Origin: Siniperca chuatsi
Taxonomy: Eukaryota > Chordata > Actinopteri > Centrarchiformes > Sinipercidae
DNA: 64,000 nt
Reading direction: 5' to 3'
Assembly: GCF_020085105.1 (NCBI RefSeq)
Contig: NC_058045.1
Location: 18,256,333 to 18,320,332, forward strand
Positions 14,219 through 39,004 of the stretch are shown piece after piece. Position 1 is the first letter of the stretch, and each line of letters opens with the position of its first letter. A program made the position numbers and the translations under genes. The notes beneath the pieces are model-generated. The model had not been told where the DNA came from and did not search any database. It saw nothing but the letters and a program-made list of their open reading frames with translations.

Positions 14219-15215
14219 GTGCGGCCTCCACTCTTCAAGGACATCATAATCATTGGGTATCACTTTACACAAACAGCTGCAGGAGATAGAGTACACCATC
14301 ATCCCATGTTAGATTTGTAGTAGGTGATGGTACGTTACATCATCCAACACCTTTTATCAGTATGTTTTTTTTTTAATAATAGTTGTTATTCCTGTATAAT
14401 ACTCGGTGTCATCCACAGTTACAACCAGCCATTCATGCTGTGCACAGTGGATGGACGCAATCAAGCCTTGGTAATAAGAAGCATCAAAGCAGCAGGTGGA
14501 GATCTGCCTCCCCTGTATTGCCCAACCCCTGATATTTTTCCAAGTCTGACTGGCATGCCTGTGACCTCCGAGGCCACCTTCATGAACAGCCCTTTGATTA
14601 TTAATGTTGAAGGTGGAGGTCTGGCTTTCGACCTGGCCCGACACCGCCGTGCTCTTTACTTAGCCTGGAGAAGGAAACTACTGTTAATTTATGAGACACG
14701 CTGCCTTTCTGGGTTACTTCTTCCTAGAGCATATCTGGTCCTACCCATCCAACAGTCAGTATGTGAAAGTCAGTAAGGCAGTTGTTTCAGGGACATGTTT
14801 GTCACAAATCCATTCAACTAACAATATTTATAAATTTCATCTGTTTGTAGTGTTTATACTGACCTCATTATAAGTCTTGGCATCTGACACCTATTATTTT
14901 TTCCCTTATATCCGTTACTGTGGTGAGTTTATGGTGGTCTTATCATGCTTCATAGCATTATTATCTCCCATTATGTCTATAATATCCCTGCAGGAGCTCA
15001 CTGTACTCAGTGGTGGCTTTATAGCGATGTTACACTAATTTATGGTATTATCTCCTGACGTATCACTACAGTATTCATTAAGGGGCTGTTAAATGTCATT
15101 TGAAATGTCTTTAGGGACTGTTAGTTCATTAGAGTAAAAGACAAGACTCCTTTTACAAAACTTTAAAGTGTAATTCACGAGAAGAACAGACGTGGTTTCG
15201 CTCAGGAAGGCCTAC

Positions 15216-15357
15216 CTTTTCCGTAGTTGAAGTGGAGTTTGATGGTCTTGCCCTGGTTGATGTGTAGGTAGGTGAACCACACGGCGGAGGTGAGCAGTAC
15301 CAGCAGCAGCAGGAGCTTGAACTGCTTCCGGATTTTCTTCACGGGGAAGCGCAGCAT
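15216..15357 (-). CDS. b4galnt4: B4GALNT4-like glycosyltransferase, first coding exon only
   Basis: Beta-1,4-N-acetylgalactosaminyltransferase 4 adds GalNAc to N-acetylglucosamine (LacdiNAc synthesis) in the Golgi. The exon encodes 47 residues from ATG at 15357 to a GTAGG donor in phase 1. It starts MLRFPVKKIRKQFKLLLLLV and continues LLTSAVWFTYLH. This is the short basic cytoplasmic tail plus single signal-anchor helix (about residues 14-31) of a type II Golgi enzyme. The VKKIRKQ-K-LLLLL start and the exon end just after a Y-G motif match my memory of mammalian B4GALNT4; B4GALNT3 begins differently. The catalytic domain is not in the exons I can see. Downstream exons would lie to the left, but none was recognised in 358-15215, so intron 1 is either very long or the locus is rearranged. 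Confidence 0.75.
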
Positions 15358-16960
15358 CCTGGCTCAAACATCCTCCGGTAGCCGCCCGGTAGATAGTCAA
15401 AACGGGTCCGGAAGGTAGACGTTCGGTCGCTGCTGTGTTTTGTTTCTGGTTGTCCGCGGCACTACTGAGGGGCTTCCTCTCCCGGTCACAGCGACGGCAT
15501 GTGACCGGCCAGTAAGCAGGGAGTGCTAACTACAGCCGTAAAGCGCGTCTCATTCCCCCGGATCCACGGGGTGACGGCAGCGCCAAACTCGTCGTATCCT
15601 GAGATCTGGGTCCAAACACCTCTGTGGCAGTCATTTCTTATGAATGCAACCCGGTTTCGCCCCTTTCCCGGTGAATAGCGTGGCTTGTATACAGGCTTCC
15701 CTGCTCGAGTTTCCAGGCAGCGGAGAAAAGGCTGCAGATCAAAAGCCGCTAAGTTCAGTTAAGAGTGTGACCGAGGGAACAAAATAGCAGTCCGGCGATA
15801 ATATACACAAATCCCCTGTAGCTCAAGTCTTTGCTGACACCGCGACGCTGATTATTTTATCTGCTACTCAAGGATCATCCCCGGCCATAGGTTTAGCGCA
15901 AAGTACCGAAGAGCAAGAAGAGAAATTTAGTTTCCATGTGGAGGGGTGATCGGACAGAGCATCTCCACAGACCTGCAACAACACTTCCTTACAGAAAAAC
16001 AGTTTTCCTGCAGAACAGGCGGATGATTTTAATCTTTCCAAATGAGAACAAATTAAATTAAAGGGCCTTCAGTGAAATATGACATCGGCTAATGCCCCTC
16101 CCGCCCCACCCCCCCCGAAAAAAAAACATTTAACGGAATGGCAAGTTGAAGGTAACCTGATCAGGGAAAGGTTAAGGTGGCAATCAACCAAATGTCACAG
16201 CCCTCGGCGCTCCATCTATTGTTAACCACAGCAGAAACTGAGACTCTGGCTTCCAGTCGAGGGCAGCGGATTCAGATGGAGCGCGTTTATATTTAAGTCC
16301 CGGGAGAGGAGGAGCGATCAGCTGTCATCCTCATACTCGGGTTGGTTTGAAGCCCCGCGACGAGTAAATATTAAACCGATGTAGGTTAAAAACTGTGAAT
16401 GCTCCATGGCGGAGTAACAAGAGAGGTTTGATAGAAATACTCAGATGTGGCTGTCCGATTTGAGGTCCAGAGAACAGATGTCCATGTGCTCCGATTGCTC
16501 CGTTGTCTCACGGCAGGTGCATTTTTAGCCAATTCTCCCAAAGTACCTGCGTTGTCCGAGTCCACCGTGCGCGCGAGAAAGATCACAAGCAAATAACCTC
16601 ATCCGGATGAAACTAATAAACACTGATAATGTGTCGCAAGCGGCGATGCACTGCCTTGTGTTGTTATTCTGTCATGAGCTTTTTTCCCTTTAAAACGCCG
16701 CAATAGCATCGTCCAACCCGCTTGTCACCGCGCGCGGGGACAAAAAACAGCTGCGCTCCAGGAAGGGTGACAGGGAGAAACCAGCAACAAGCAATGATAT
16801 AACCAGGATAGAACATGGTTTTGTTTTGCTAGAAGGAAACACGTAAGGGTATCTCCTTTCACTGCACAGCTCAGTACGCCCATCAATTGAGCGTTTTAAC
16901 GGTGCAGAGCAACCTAACCTGGGCGGACGGGGAAGGACAAGTCTGGCATCCAATTACAAC
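15358..16960 (-). promoter_or_regulatory. CpG-rich 5' UTR / promoter region of the B4GALNT4-like gene
   Basis: CpG dinucleotides are visibly denser here than elsewhere (for example around 15420-15600 and 16480-16740), as expected of a vertebrate CpG-island promoter. It sits immediately upstream of the minus-strand start codon. A TATAAA-like element on the minus strand near 16287 is possible but far from the ATG, and the transcription start cannot be placed. It contains copy 2 of the 30-bp direct repeat. Confidence 0.5.
15425..15454 (+). repeat. 30-bp exact direct repeat, copy 2
   Basis: Identical to 13543-13572, same orientation. It lies in the presumed 5' UTR or proximal promoter of the B4GALNT4-like gene. 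The flanks of the two copies differ, so the identity is sharply bounded. Confidence 0.9.
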
Positions 16961-19900
16961 CCTGCAAAGGGTTCAGAGGAGGCGGGAGGACACGGCTTGC
17001 TCTCACTGTTTGCTCGGTACCAGTGTGATCCATCATCCAATAGCTGAACGCACTGCCTGAAACTTGTTAAGCGTGCCTATTCTGCCCTTTTCCCCTGAAT
17101 TCAAGGCCCCTTGCTCATTTCATAAACGACGAATAGTCATTTTTCAGATAATGAAGAACTCAAGAAATGAAACTACTGTAATATAGCAGTAGTTGATCGA
17201 AACACCATCTGTGCACAGAAATAATCGTTTAATGTCAGTGTTGGGCTCGTCCATCTGAACAATTACTTCTTTAAAAAATGTATTTCTTAATCAGTTTCTC
17301 CCAGGAACAATCATTCTTCATACTAGCTAGCTCTCGATACATCAAAGCATTAAATTCCTCAACTGAAGCGCATCCCCTCTGAAATCACCAGGTGATAATG
17401 TATTTGATATTTTTATTTGTTTGACATAAATTAAAATAGATGCCTTTTGCTTTACTTATGTCAGAGGTAGTGGAGTAGGTTTTGAAAAATTCAACTTCAG
17501 TCTGATATTTAAAAAGAAAGGTGACAAAATGATTTTATATATTTATTATTATTTTTAATTTGGCTGAAATAACAATTCCTAAACTGACGTTGCATTTCGT
17601 GACACAGCTCGTTACAAAGTAATGACACATAATGTAGCCTGTGTGTGTGGACGCACCCTGCAGACGCACTCAGGATAGACGCTTGACTGCCGCCCACTGG
17701 TCAAAGATTAAAGAGCAATGACTACATTGAGTGAGGCAAGAAAGTCTTTGGTCTTCACTAACCTTATGGTTGTGTTCAAATCTTATGAGACAAAATACAA
17801 GTGCAGAAATAACAAGTTTATATGCCTTCACATTCCATCTCACCATCCACAAAACTACATTTGGACTATTTCCAGAGACCATTCATATTTTAGCATCAGA
17901 TTGATTCAGTAGGCATCAAAACATTTTGACTTGTCATAGCAGGAAAAGGACAGGTGGAACTAATATCTTTAATGATGGCTCTGTACCATTTAAACATAAC
18001 ACAAGCCTATGATCAGGCCAGTGAGTGAGCATGCACAATACCTGGAACCTAAATAAGGAGGGACTAAAAATAGTTAGTATGCATAGTAAAAAAAAAAAAA
18101 AAATTAAAAAAAGCTTGATTTTTGAGGGTGCTGTTGATGTATACTATTCTCCCGCAATGTTATACACAAAATAAATGATTGAGCTGCTCACAGCTGGAAA
18201 AAAAATGTAACTAATTGTGGATGGTGGTGACACAATTACATTTGGAAAAACCTTTTGCTGTCTCTGTTAAGTAAGTCGCAGTTTGATTCATGTTTGATGA
18301 TGCAAGTACTGTATCATTTTCTGTTATAGTATAAAATGGTTGTTGTTTACTAATTGAAAAACGCATTTTACTACAGAGATGAGTATATAGTACATACTGT
18401 GTACAGTTAGTTATGAAATTGGAACACTTATATATAATTATAAAGGTATACATTTTCCCATCCTGACAAGTGACAACAAACTTAACAAGAGATTGAGAGA
18501 GATGTCAGTCATGCAAAGTCTATACACACCCACACAGTCCTGAGTGTGAAGATGTCTCATCAGGCAGAGTAAGTGAACACTCCTGTGGGGTGAGCCATGG
18601 GTGTGTGTGGGCTTATAAAATGCAAAGAAAGAGGGAAAAACAAAAATAATGTGTGTACGAAGTAAAAGGGGCTTTTCACCTAAACTTCGAAGGAACACGT
18701 TTTTTTAATGTATCATTCACTTTATGTTGAGAAAATGCATCGAACATGTGGTTTATCCCCATACTAGTACACAATACAAGTCCAATCATCCAGCTGTAGC
18801 TATGGTAAGCTATTGATGCCATTATGAATCTGGATAAAGGATCAAATGGCACGAAACCTGGCCTATGAGAATATGACCTCAATTTAGTTTGCTCTGGCTG
18901 TGCCTCCTGAATCAGTCGGACCACAAACCATAATCCTCTGTCTCCGTGGATTAATAATGTAATCTTCAAAGCAAACACTGAGCATAAATGAAATGCGTTG
19001 GTATTCATCTGGGGCCAATTGAAATGAGTACTTAGTGAATGACCTCAGCCAAACATAATTTACACTGAAACAAAAACTTTGCAGCATTCACCTTGCTTGG
19101 GCTGTTGCAGAAAAAACTGAAGGTATTTCATCACACACACTGGCTTTGAAAGTCATCCAAAGTGTGTAATCAAATAGTTTCATGTACTGTTATTTTTTTC
19201 TCTCCCTCTCGGCTGCAGGACATTATCATGGGCCTTTTGAGGTCCTTATTCTATTCCTCTTTATGTTTGATCATCTGACTTGTTTTTGTCAGGCTGAAGA
19301 CAAAAACAAATCTATTTTCTACTCAGTCAGTGTACCTGATATTCTGTCTCTCTGCTCCTCTGTTATTTCTGTTTCATCCAAGGGCAGGCAAGCATCCAAT
19401 GTGCAGCAAGGGACCTGCACACTTTTAACTCACATTAAAGGCAGACAGAAAGTTTCACACGCTGCATATGGCTCTATTTATTGGCGAGTAGCACAAGGAG
19501 AAGGTATAAATTCACTAATAGAAAGGTTTTACGCGTGTCTCTTTGAGTTTAAAAATTGAACTTGTACTGTTTTCCCTCTCTGCCTCCCCTCTCTTTCATG
19601 CCTGCAGAAACATTTGGCACCTAGGTCCCTCCCTCCAGGGATCTCCATGCTTGAATGAATCCACGAGGAGGCGGTGTGCAGTGGAATGATATGGACAGAG
19701 AGGGTGTTCATGGTGGGGACTGATAAAGGTAGAGGAGCAGCTGTCTCCTGGGGTATTGCAGAGACCAAGCCCACAGGGAGGAGTGAATGCCCAGCTGGCT
19801 GACAGGTGTCAATGTGGGGCACTGGTTATGATACCACTGGGTACATCTGAGGGGAAGGCTTCATTAGGGACTCAGTATGCAGAGAGCATCATCTCAGAGC

Positions 19901-22900
19901 GTGATGGTGTTTGCATTTTGAACAGAGAAGATGTGATGCAGACAAGGGAGAAAGGAAAAATTTAAAATTTCTCTCCTTTTACTAATCCAACATCTGCTTG
20001 TCTGTCTTTGTCTGTCTGTCTGTCCCTCAGCCTTCATCTCCTTCATTCTCTCACAAACATCCCTCCTCACCCTCCTCCAACCTTCCTTTTTCCCGGATGG
20101 CACAAGAGCTTGCAGGCTTTGATGAGAGGTTTGAGCTAAAATGTCACAGGGATTAAGGGGTTTTGCCTCCTGCACCCCACCGGATAAGTCCTGCTCGCCC
20201 TCTGTGCCTGAGATTCCTCCTCCCCAAACAGGTGTGGAGTGACATTTCTTTCTGCTCCGCTGTGCCCTATTGAATTTCCTTCCAGGGAAATAACATTCCT
20301 CCATGTTTAGAGATGAGTAAGGAGGGAAACGGGAGATGGGGAGAGGTGAAGTGAAGGGATGAGGAGAAGTGAGGAGAAAAGAGGAGTGGAGATGAAGAAA
20401 GATAAATTGAGGGGAGTGTGAATCGAGGGGGAGGAAGCAATACTTGAGGGAGAGGGAAGAAATGGGAAAATTTGTTTTCTACATTTTGGTTAAATGGGGA
20501 TATTCGTCTGTATTAGCTTGGTACAGTAGTCCATACTGTATATTCCTGTAAATGCATGCAAACCAGACATTTATAGTACAAATGCAAAGTAATGGTAATT
20601 TTATTTAAAAAGTAGTTCTAAGTTTGAAAAGTTGACTTCAATCTTTTCTACATTCAGCCCCCGCCCAGCATCCCACACACACATAGCAAAGACAGACACT
20701 TGGACTTATCTGCAGCTGTTTCCTCCAAATAGGTTAGACAGATTTGAAAATTAGATGTCTCCAGAGATGTGCAGTTCAGACGGTGCGCTTAACATCACAT
20801 AGCTACAGCTGCTGCCATATTGAACAGCATTCTGCAGTGTTTTCTCTGGCTGGGTCTACAAAAAGTTAGAGTAACAACCCCTCTTGCACGCATTAGTCCA
20901 CCTTAACCTTTGCCCTGCAGATCTGTACCTACTGGAATTTGTCCACTCGTCTTGTCAGTGTTGTTGTGCATTGCTCTAGGGAATTACACAGTACGACACA
21001 TCCCCATCTGAACAGGTGAAGTGTCTAAACACAGCAACAGTAAAACATAGCTCTGCTGCCAGTGTTATATTAGCTGTAAACATGTAAAACTATGGCTTAG
21101 TTAGTGTGTAAGTAAGTGTTTGTTCTGAAGATACTGTCACAAGGAAGTGCACAATATCAAAAGACATCAAATGTATGATTTTTGTTGACAATCTTCTGGC
21201 CTCTTTCTCAAAGCACAGATTGTATTGATTATGAAGACACTGAAGAAGCTCAAACAACTGAGACCAAAGTGGCTATTGTAGCGTTAGAGTTGGTCTTTCA
21301 TCAAGAGCGAATATCCATGCTAGGCCTCTTTCTCAGATTCAATGCTGACAGAAAAAACAGCAGTTGCACAAAATAAAATTCAACAAACTCATTCATTATG
21401 TTTTGTGCTGTGAGTATGAATGTGCTAAGAGAGAAATCTAGGTCATTTCTCCATCATTAGTATACCAACCAGGTGTAGCGCAAAGAGGATTAGAGGGAAG
21501 TAATGCCAATCGGGCTCTCTAAGTCTATCTGTCATACTCTCTCAAACCAAACAATCACACTTAAGTGCTCCCTGCTGTCACCTCAAAGAGCATATCCATG
21601 ACAAGTAGTCCAGACTTCTGATAAAACATTCATAAATTACCCTGTTCCAATGATGAGCGTGTTTCAAGCCCATTAAACAAGGAATATTTCCTAAATTTCG
21701 ATTTTGACATTACGTGAGATCATAAAAGCCAGGGCCAGCACATTTATTCAACAGGTACTGTACATGGGTGCTTGAAGTCTCTCCCCTAGGACTGCTCCTC
21801 CCAAATAACATTGTTTTTGAGGTGGACTAGCAGTGTTGAATTAATCTCATCTACAAATATGAGCAGCAGTCATTACATCATTGTGGAAAAGCTGGAATAG
21901 CTCCTTATAAAGTTGGTGAGAACGAAGAGGAATTCAACATGAGTGATGGAACTACAGGAAGTCGCAATATACTATATCAGTTTACCAGTTATCTAGCCAG
22001 CATCTTTTAGTTAATAATATGACAATTGCATGTGAATGTTAATGTCAATGTTTTAAATAATAAAATAACATATTTCTTGCAAATTCTACGACCGACTTAT
22101 GTTATTCATGAACTAATATAGATTTGCGGTTAAAGCTCAGTAGCTACTTGGTACTTTGGAAGGACGATTCTTTACTGTTTTTGAGGAAACACAAAAATGA
22201 TAAATCATGACGTAACAATACATTCCTTGTAACAGCTCAGCAGGATGCATCACTTTCCTTGAGCAGATGATGTTCGTACACATAGTGTAATATGTAGGAA
22301 TATGAACTTAATAAGGAACAATTGTTAACTATTGGCTGTGTGACATTCCAAGTTAATCAACAATGATTCAAAAGTGGTCGGTATGCTGATTCACAGAAAC
22401 CTGTTCTTAAGTAACTACAGTAATTTATAGTTCTTGGGTTACTTGTTATTTATTTATTGTTTGGCAATTATTTCCTAGTTTGTTTCTTATTAGCTCCTTC
22501 GTAACTATTCATGATTTTTGTACCTTATCCCAAAAAGTGTCACCAAACCAAAAAATAGAAATATGCAACATATTTGATAAGGTTACTCAAAAACAAAATT
22601 AAAAGTCTTAGTTGAACAAGTGACAATGTACTCACAAGGGTGTTCACGTATCTCATGCACCCACCTCACGCATTCACTATGAGGTGGGTGTGGATTCTGC
22701 AAAAACAACATGAGTAAGTAACAAAGTTGTCTGAATAATACAAGGTTTAAAAAATAATGATTTGATGAACAGTGTTTCACAAAGCATGTGTTGCCACCCA
22801 GGTCAGGTCTAAATACATTAAAACAACAATGCCTGATAAACCATTGGAGCTCCAGTCAATGTATGGAGGAGGTAAAAAATCTGTGGAACTCCGTTCAGTT

Positions 22901-25900
22901 TTCTTTCCTGAAACAGTTAGGTGTTGGCTTGAATATTAGATGACCCTATTATTTAAAATATAAAGTCACATTTGAATAAAAATACAGTAAATCAATAAAA
23001 ACAAAATAACCAAGAAAAATAAACAGATTTTCAGCATTTTTTCCATTTTACCATCACAAAGACAATAAGCATTAATTCTAAACTTTTAGGTGAATAACTA
23101 GCTAACGCTAGCCCCACTGTAGCCCCAGTATATCTCTCATGTAGTTAGCCCCATGACTAGCTGCCCTCCCTACAATGGCAATGATGTTGATAGGGGTTTT
23201 ATGCAGTTTAATGCAAGATACATTTGCCAAACTCATTTGTGAAGCATTTTCTGAACACATTGTTAAATAAATTAAAAAAAACTCTCACTTTTCTATAGCT
23301 TGTCAAAGCTTCATTCTGTTTTACAGTCATACCACACTCTGCTTCTCATGCTCTCAGAAGCGCCCATTTGGGAGCACAAAAAGATTTTCTTCTCCCTTTT
23401 AGCATTTTTTCAGACCGTCTTTTTGGGCTTGCCATCTTCTTTCTTGGCCACAAATGACTCACTCGATGGTCTTTTTCTGCATGCAGACATCAGGAGACAC
23501 TTTCTCCGTGGCAGCAAATGAGAAGCAGAAAAGTCTGATATGTTAAACTGAAACTCACTAGTCTAGCTAACGTTACAAGCTGTTATGCTACTAGGTTAAG
23601 GCTACAAACAACATTTTGTAATGGGCATAACTCACTCACTCAATTCAGAGAGAACATTGGCTGTTTCTGGGATAAATGTCAAATTCATGCCACTATGTGT
23701 TTAAATGCCTATTCACTTCATCTTACTTGGCCAGCTTCCTGTCCCAACACATCTATCTCTGTAAGCTGTCGTATGGCATTTACCAAGAGGGAGACTCTCC
23801 AGGAACCACTAGCAAGAAAAGGGTCATGTGACTGACTGGGTAGCTGCCTGCGCTATACATCCATGGCTAGCACTAGCATTAGCAAGCTAATTTGCTAGCA
23901 TGTCAAGATTCTCCCCCACTGAGAAGCTGAGCTAACACTGATGAAGCCATTTGAACCATAGACTGTTTGAATGCACACAATCGGCAATTTAGTGATGTGG
24001 GTAGTTGATCCATTTCGTATAGCCTAACCAGCTAGAAAGTCATCATTTGCCCAGCAGTTCTTCTTTCCAGCTAAGAATGCTTAACCTACAGAAGTTACAC
24101 ATCAAAAATCATTTTGATTAGAAATTATATGCATTTAATTTATGCAACAATTTAACTGCAATACATTATAATGTTAACATAAGTATCTTCCTCTTCTTCC
24201 ACCATCACATCTTCTGGGCATCATCATTGCTGACAAAAAAGTGTTTTCATTTTATCAACCATTTCATTTGTAAAACTGCATGCTAGTATACGTGTCATAA
24301 CATAATTCTGTAATATTTTGTGCCTTCGATATGGAGTCCCAGAATGTTCAAAGTTAAATAAGTAAATAAGACATTATGAAATACTGACAACATATAAAAT
24401 TTGACCATGAAATTGTGAAATAGTAAACAATACATTTTTAAAACTCAGCCCATTATTATGAGATATTACTTTGATCACGTTGTTTTGGATGGAATGAGCA
24501 GACAGCTAACACACATATAGGCTCTGCCCTAAATGTGTATGTCTGCCCATATTTGTTTTAATTGACAAAGATTTTGTGATGAAAAGTGGCATTATCAAAA
24601 TAGTAATTAGGAAAGATGGCGCTGTGAATAAAAACATACACACAAATTTTTGAAACAAAAACTTTTACAATTAAATAAAAATGACCTGCAAAAAAAAAAG
24701 TGCTGAACACTGTGGCTCTCCATACTTTGAAGGCACTTGACTTCCCTATGTAAGTCTATGTGTGTACAAGTCATTATTACTAATAGGTTGCATTGCTGGT
24801 TCATCATGTGTTAGAGGGGTTGTCCTGTTGCTCTATCTTGATAACCACAACCTAGTTCAGTGCTTGACAAGCTCACAACAGATGGTATAAGCCTCGAACA
24901 TCTTTAAGGGCACACAAGGTCACAGACCAACAGAGAATGATAATACTGTATGTAATTTATGTGTTATTGTTTTAAACTGTTGCATGTTGCATTTTTAATA
25001 ATACACTAAGACCTCTGGCACTGACGCAGAAGATGGCATCAGAGGCCGAACCTGCTAAAATCTCTCCATCGCCACATACTCGTTGGAGAATGTTAACGTT
25101 CTAAAATACTAGCCTGAGTCAGCCCACAGTGGATGCTCAAACTAACTGACCTATGGGAAATATTAGCATGATGTATTGGTCCAACCCTAGGACAGCCTGG
25201 CCCGCCAAAACCAGGGAGAGATAAGAGCCTTATTTGTCCAGAGACAGGACACAGCAGGTGTTGCAGCTGAGTGCTCCAGCCTTGGCTCATCCACCAAAAA
25301 GGAACCAAGAAAGCAGTGGAGGAGCATTGAGAGGGGAGCAGTGTGTGGATTAAGAAAATCAAAAGAGGAGACATTTGGGCTGGAAGCAGTTGAACCAGAA
25401 ACCTGGGGCGCAGACTAAAACTGTGAGAAAGTAAAGTCTTTGCTGTAACAAGTAAGTTTGGTTGGCTGCATGTCTTGGTTTTTCTGAAATAATAGAGCCA
25501 AGAGGGGAGTAAAAAAAACAAAAAACCTTTGCAATTTGCCATGTTGGATGCTGTGAGAAAGAAAGAGAGATCAAGGACACAGAACAAAGAGGCAGAGATG
25601 TAAGGAGGAAAAAGAGATGTTCTTGTGTTCCACTTGCAGTGAGACAGCAACCTGTTCAGCACTTTGTAGCTTCGAGTCACTTGCTACTCCTTTAGACTGT
25701 AGAGTTATACCATCAAAGAGTTTGCTGTGGCCACTTAAAACAACTTCCTTTGGTAGGTATCAAAGCTTACAGAAGTAATTAGTTCATCAACCCCAACATG
25801 TAGTGTATATGCTGCAGAAAGCAAAATTTACATGTTCTATTCGGTGACTAATCTTGTGGCTAATTGTTCCTTGTAGCCAGGCTGTTCTTGGAACAAAAAA

Positions 25901-26740
25901 CTATTCCATATTTTTTATTCCACAGAGTTTTTTTTAGGACTGAGTGACACATCAATTAGAAGAATAGATAGAGCTTGACACTTGCTCGTACTTGGCATTG
26001 AACACTTGTAACGTGTGTAATCTTTTTCCTTCAGCCACTGGTAAAGTGTATACATTATGTGCAGGCAAAGATGCACATTCACACCAATGCACATCTTACT
26101 CACATGCTGAAAGAAAGACATGGGGAATGGGCAAGAGAGAGGAATCCAAATTCAAAGTAAGCGAGGAAGCGCACAGTTCATCAGTGGTATAAACACAATG
26201 CTTTATCTCACACAGCAGGTGTGTGGATTACCTTTTTAATTGGATCTTTGTATGTGACAGGCAAAGGCAAAGGACTATTGTAGTCACTGTTGAAAGGAGG
26301 GTGATAGAGCAGGGAAAGGGCAGGGGACGAGCAGAGGGAGGGAGGTGAGTTTCAATCATTTTTGGTGCGTGCTTCTGGAAACACAAACCCAATTACCACT
26401 AAGACAGAGCAAAGGCGTGTGTTCAACGCAAGCACGCGCATGCAAACACTCAAGCATACACTCACACACATGCAAGCACACAAACACAAGCATATTTCTG
26501 CTGTGGACATCCTCTTTTGCTATCTGAGTACACTATAGGATATTAGTTGTATCAGTGTGTGAATTTAGAGAGAATGGTTAGGATTGTCCTCTGTCCCCCT
26601 GGTCCCTCTTATCTACTGGAGGCAATATATCAGGACTAAAAGCTGTTATACACAACAAGACCCAGTCGAATTAGGAGTCAAATGAGTTTTGTCTGCCACT
26701 TGTAAAACAATCATTTCACATCTCTATTTGTGTCTGTCAC
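16960..26740. other. Gene-poor spacer between B4GALNT4 and IGSF22
   Basis: No supported exon. It contains an A-rich run (18088-18103), a purine-rich tract (20310-20470), many TAGCTAGC-like motifs (23090-23930) and a 195-codon minus-strand frame at 25093-25680 without recognisable domains. Part may hold 5' UTR exons or enhancers of IGSF22, but nothing in the sequence shows it. Confidence 0.5.
20310..20470 (+). repeat. Polypurine (GA-rich) tract
   Basis: About 160 bp of almost pure G and A on the plus strand (GAGGAGAAG-like), broken by rare pyrimidines. Low-complexity sequence, able in principle to form triplex DNA. Confidence 0.75.
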
Positions 26741-26778
26741 AACCAGGCACAGATCGGCACCACCTTAGCATCCTCAGT

Positions 26779-38186
<11,408 letters not shown>

Positions 38187-39004
38187 GAAGTCTGCTTGAA
38201 CTGTTGCCACGAAAGATGCACTTTGATTGGCCACTGACCTTATGCTGCATGTACTGTCGCCACTAGCACTGATTTTAGCTGTGGTAAGACATTATAAATC
38301 TATAAATCATATTTTTGATTGACTTGAATTTCAGATTTTTAGGTCAAAATGCTGTTTTTCCCCGATCTTTCAACTCTTTTTACTGTTTCCCTGGCTCTGG
38401 TAATGCATTAAATGACCACCAGAGGTCAGACGTGCTCCCATCCTTGTGTAGGCATGCTACACCAGGAGCAGATTAATTAATGTTTGGTGTGTTGGAGGGA
38501 TTTTACTCATTAGTCAGCTCGCTCAGCCCGAAAGATTGTACTTTCTCTCTAAGTCACAAACGCTTTTCTCTGTATAAAGACATTTGACTTTCATCTTTTG
38601 TCCCCTTGCCCCCCCACCACAAAAATACACTGGTTTCACAGGTCTTGCTGTACCAGGCCACATGCATAACATTCAAAACAAAAATCATTTAATATAACAG
38701 TACACAGTGCATCATATCCAGACAAGCCACTTTGGAACCATAGTTCAAGAGTCTGAGGCTGGTTTGAGTCAAGTGGCATACACACTGCCAATTATGCAAC
38801 TAGTCAAAATCCTGCTTCCTTTTGAGGTATCCTGGTAGCTTAGTTTGTTAATCTGCATAACATGAAATGTCCTGGGTTTGAATCCAGTCTACAACTTTTA
38901 TTTTGCCAGGTGCATTCTACTATGGATGGAAGAAAAACACACAAATGCCTCGAAATGTATCTCAAACAAATATAGAAATGATTTCACCTCCCATAATTTG
39001 CCAA
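38187..39004. other. IGSF22 3' flank / 3' UTR
   Basis: Presumed 3' UTR and flank. ATTAAA at 38407 is a candidate polyadenylation signal. A degraded tRNA-like block sits at about 38826-38890. No coding exon seen. Confidence 0.5.
38826..38890 (+). repeat. tRNA-like fossil, possibly a SINE head
   Basis: TGGTAGCTTAGTTTGTTAA resembles a pol III A box and GGGTTTGAATCC resembles a B box with one mismatch, at roughly tRNA spacing. The acceptor-stem halves do not pair convincingly and the anticodon arm is unclear, so this is a decayed tRNA or a tRNA-derived SINE head rather than a working gene. Confidence 0.45.

Noticed and set aside
38826-38890. A functional tRNA gene
   Set aside because: A- and B-box-like motifs are present but the acceptor stem does not pair and the anticodon arm is unclear.
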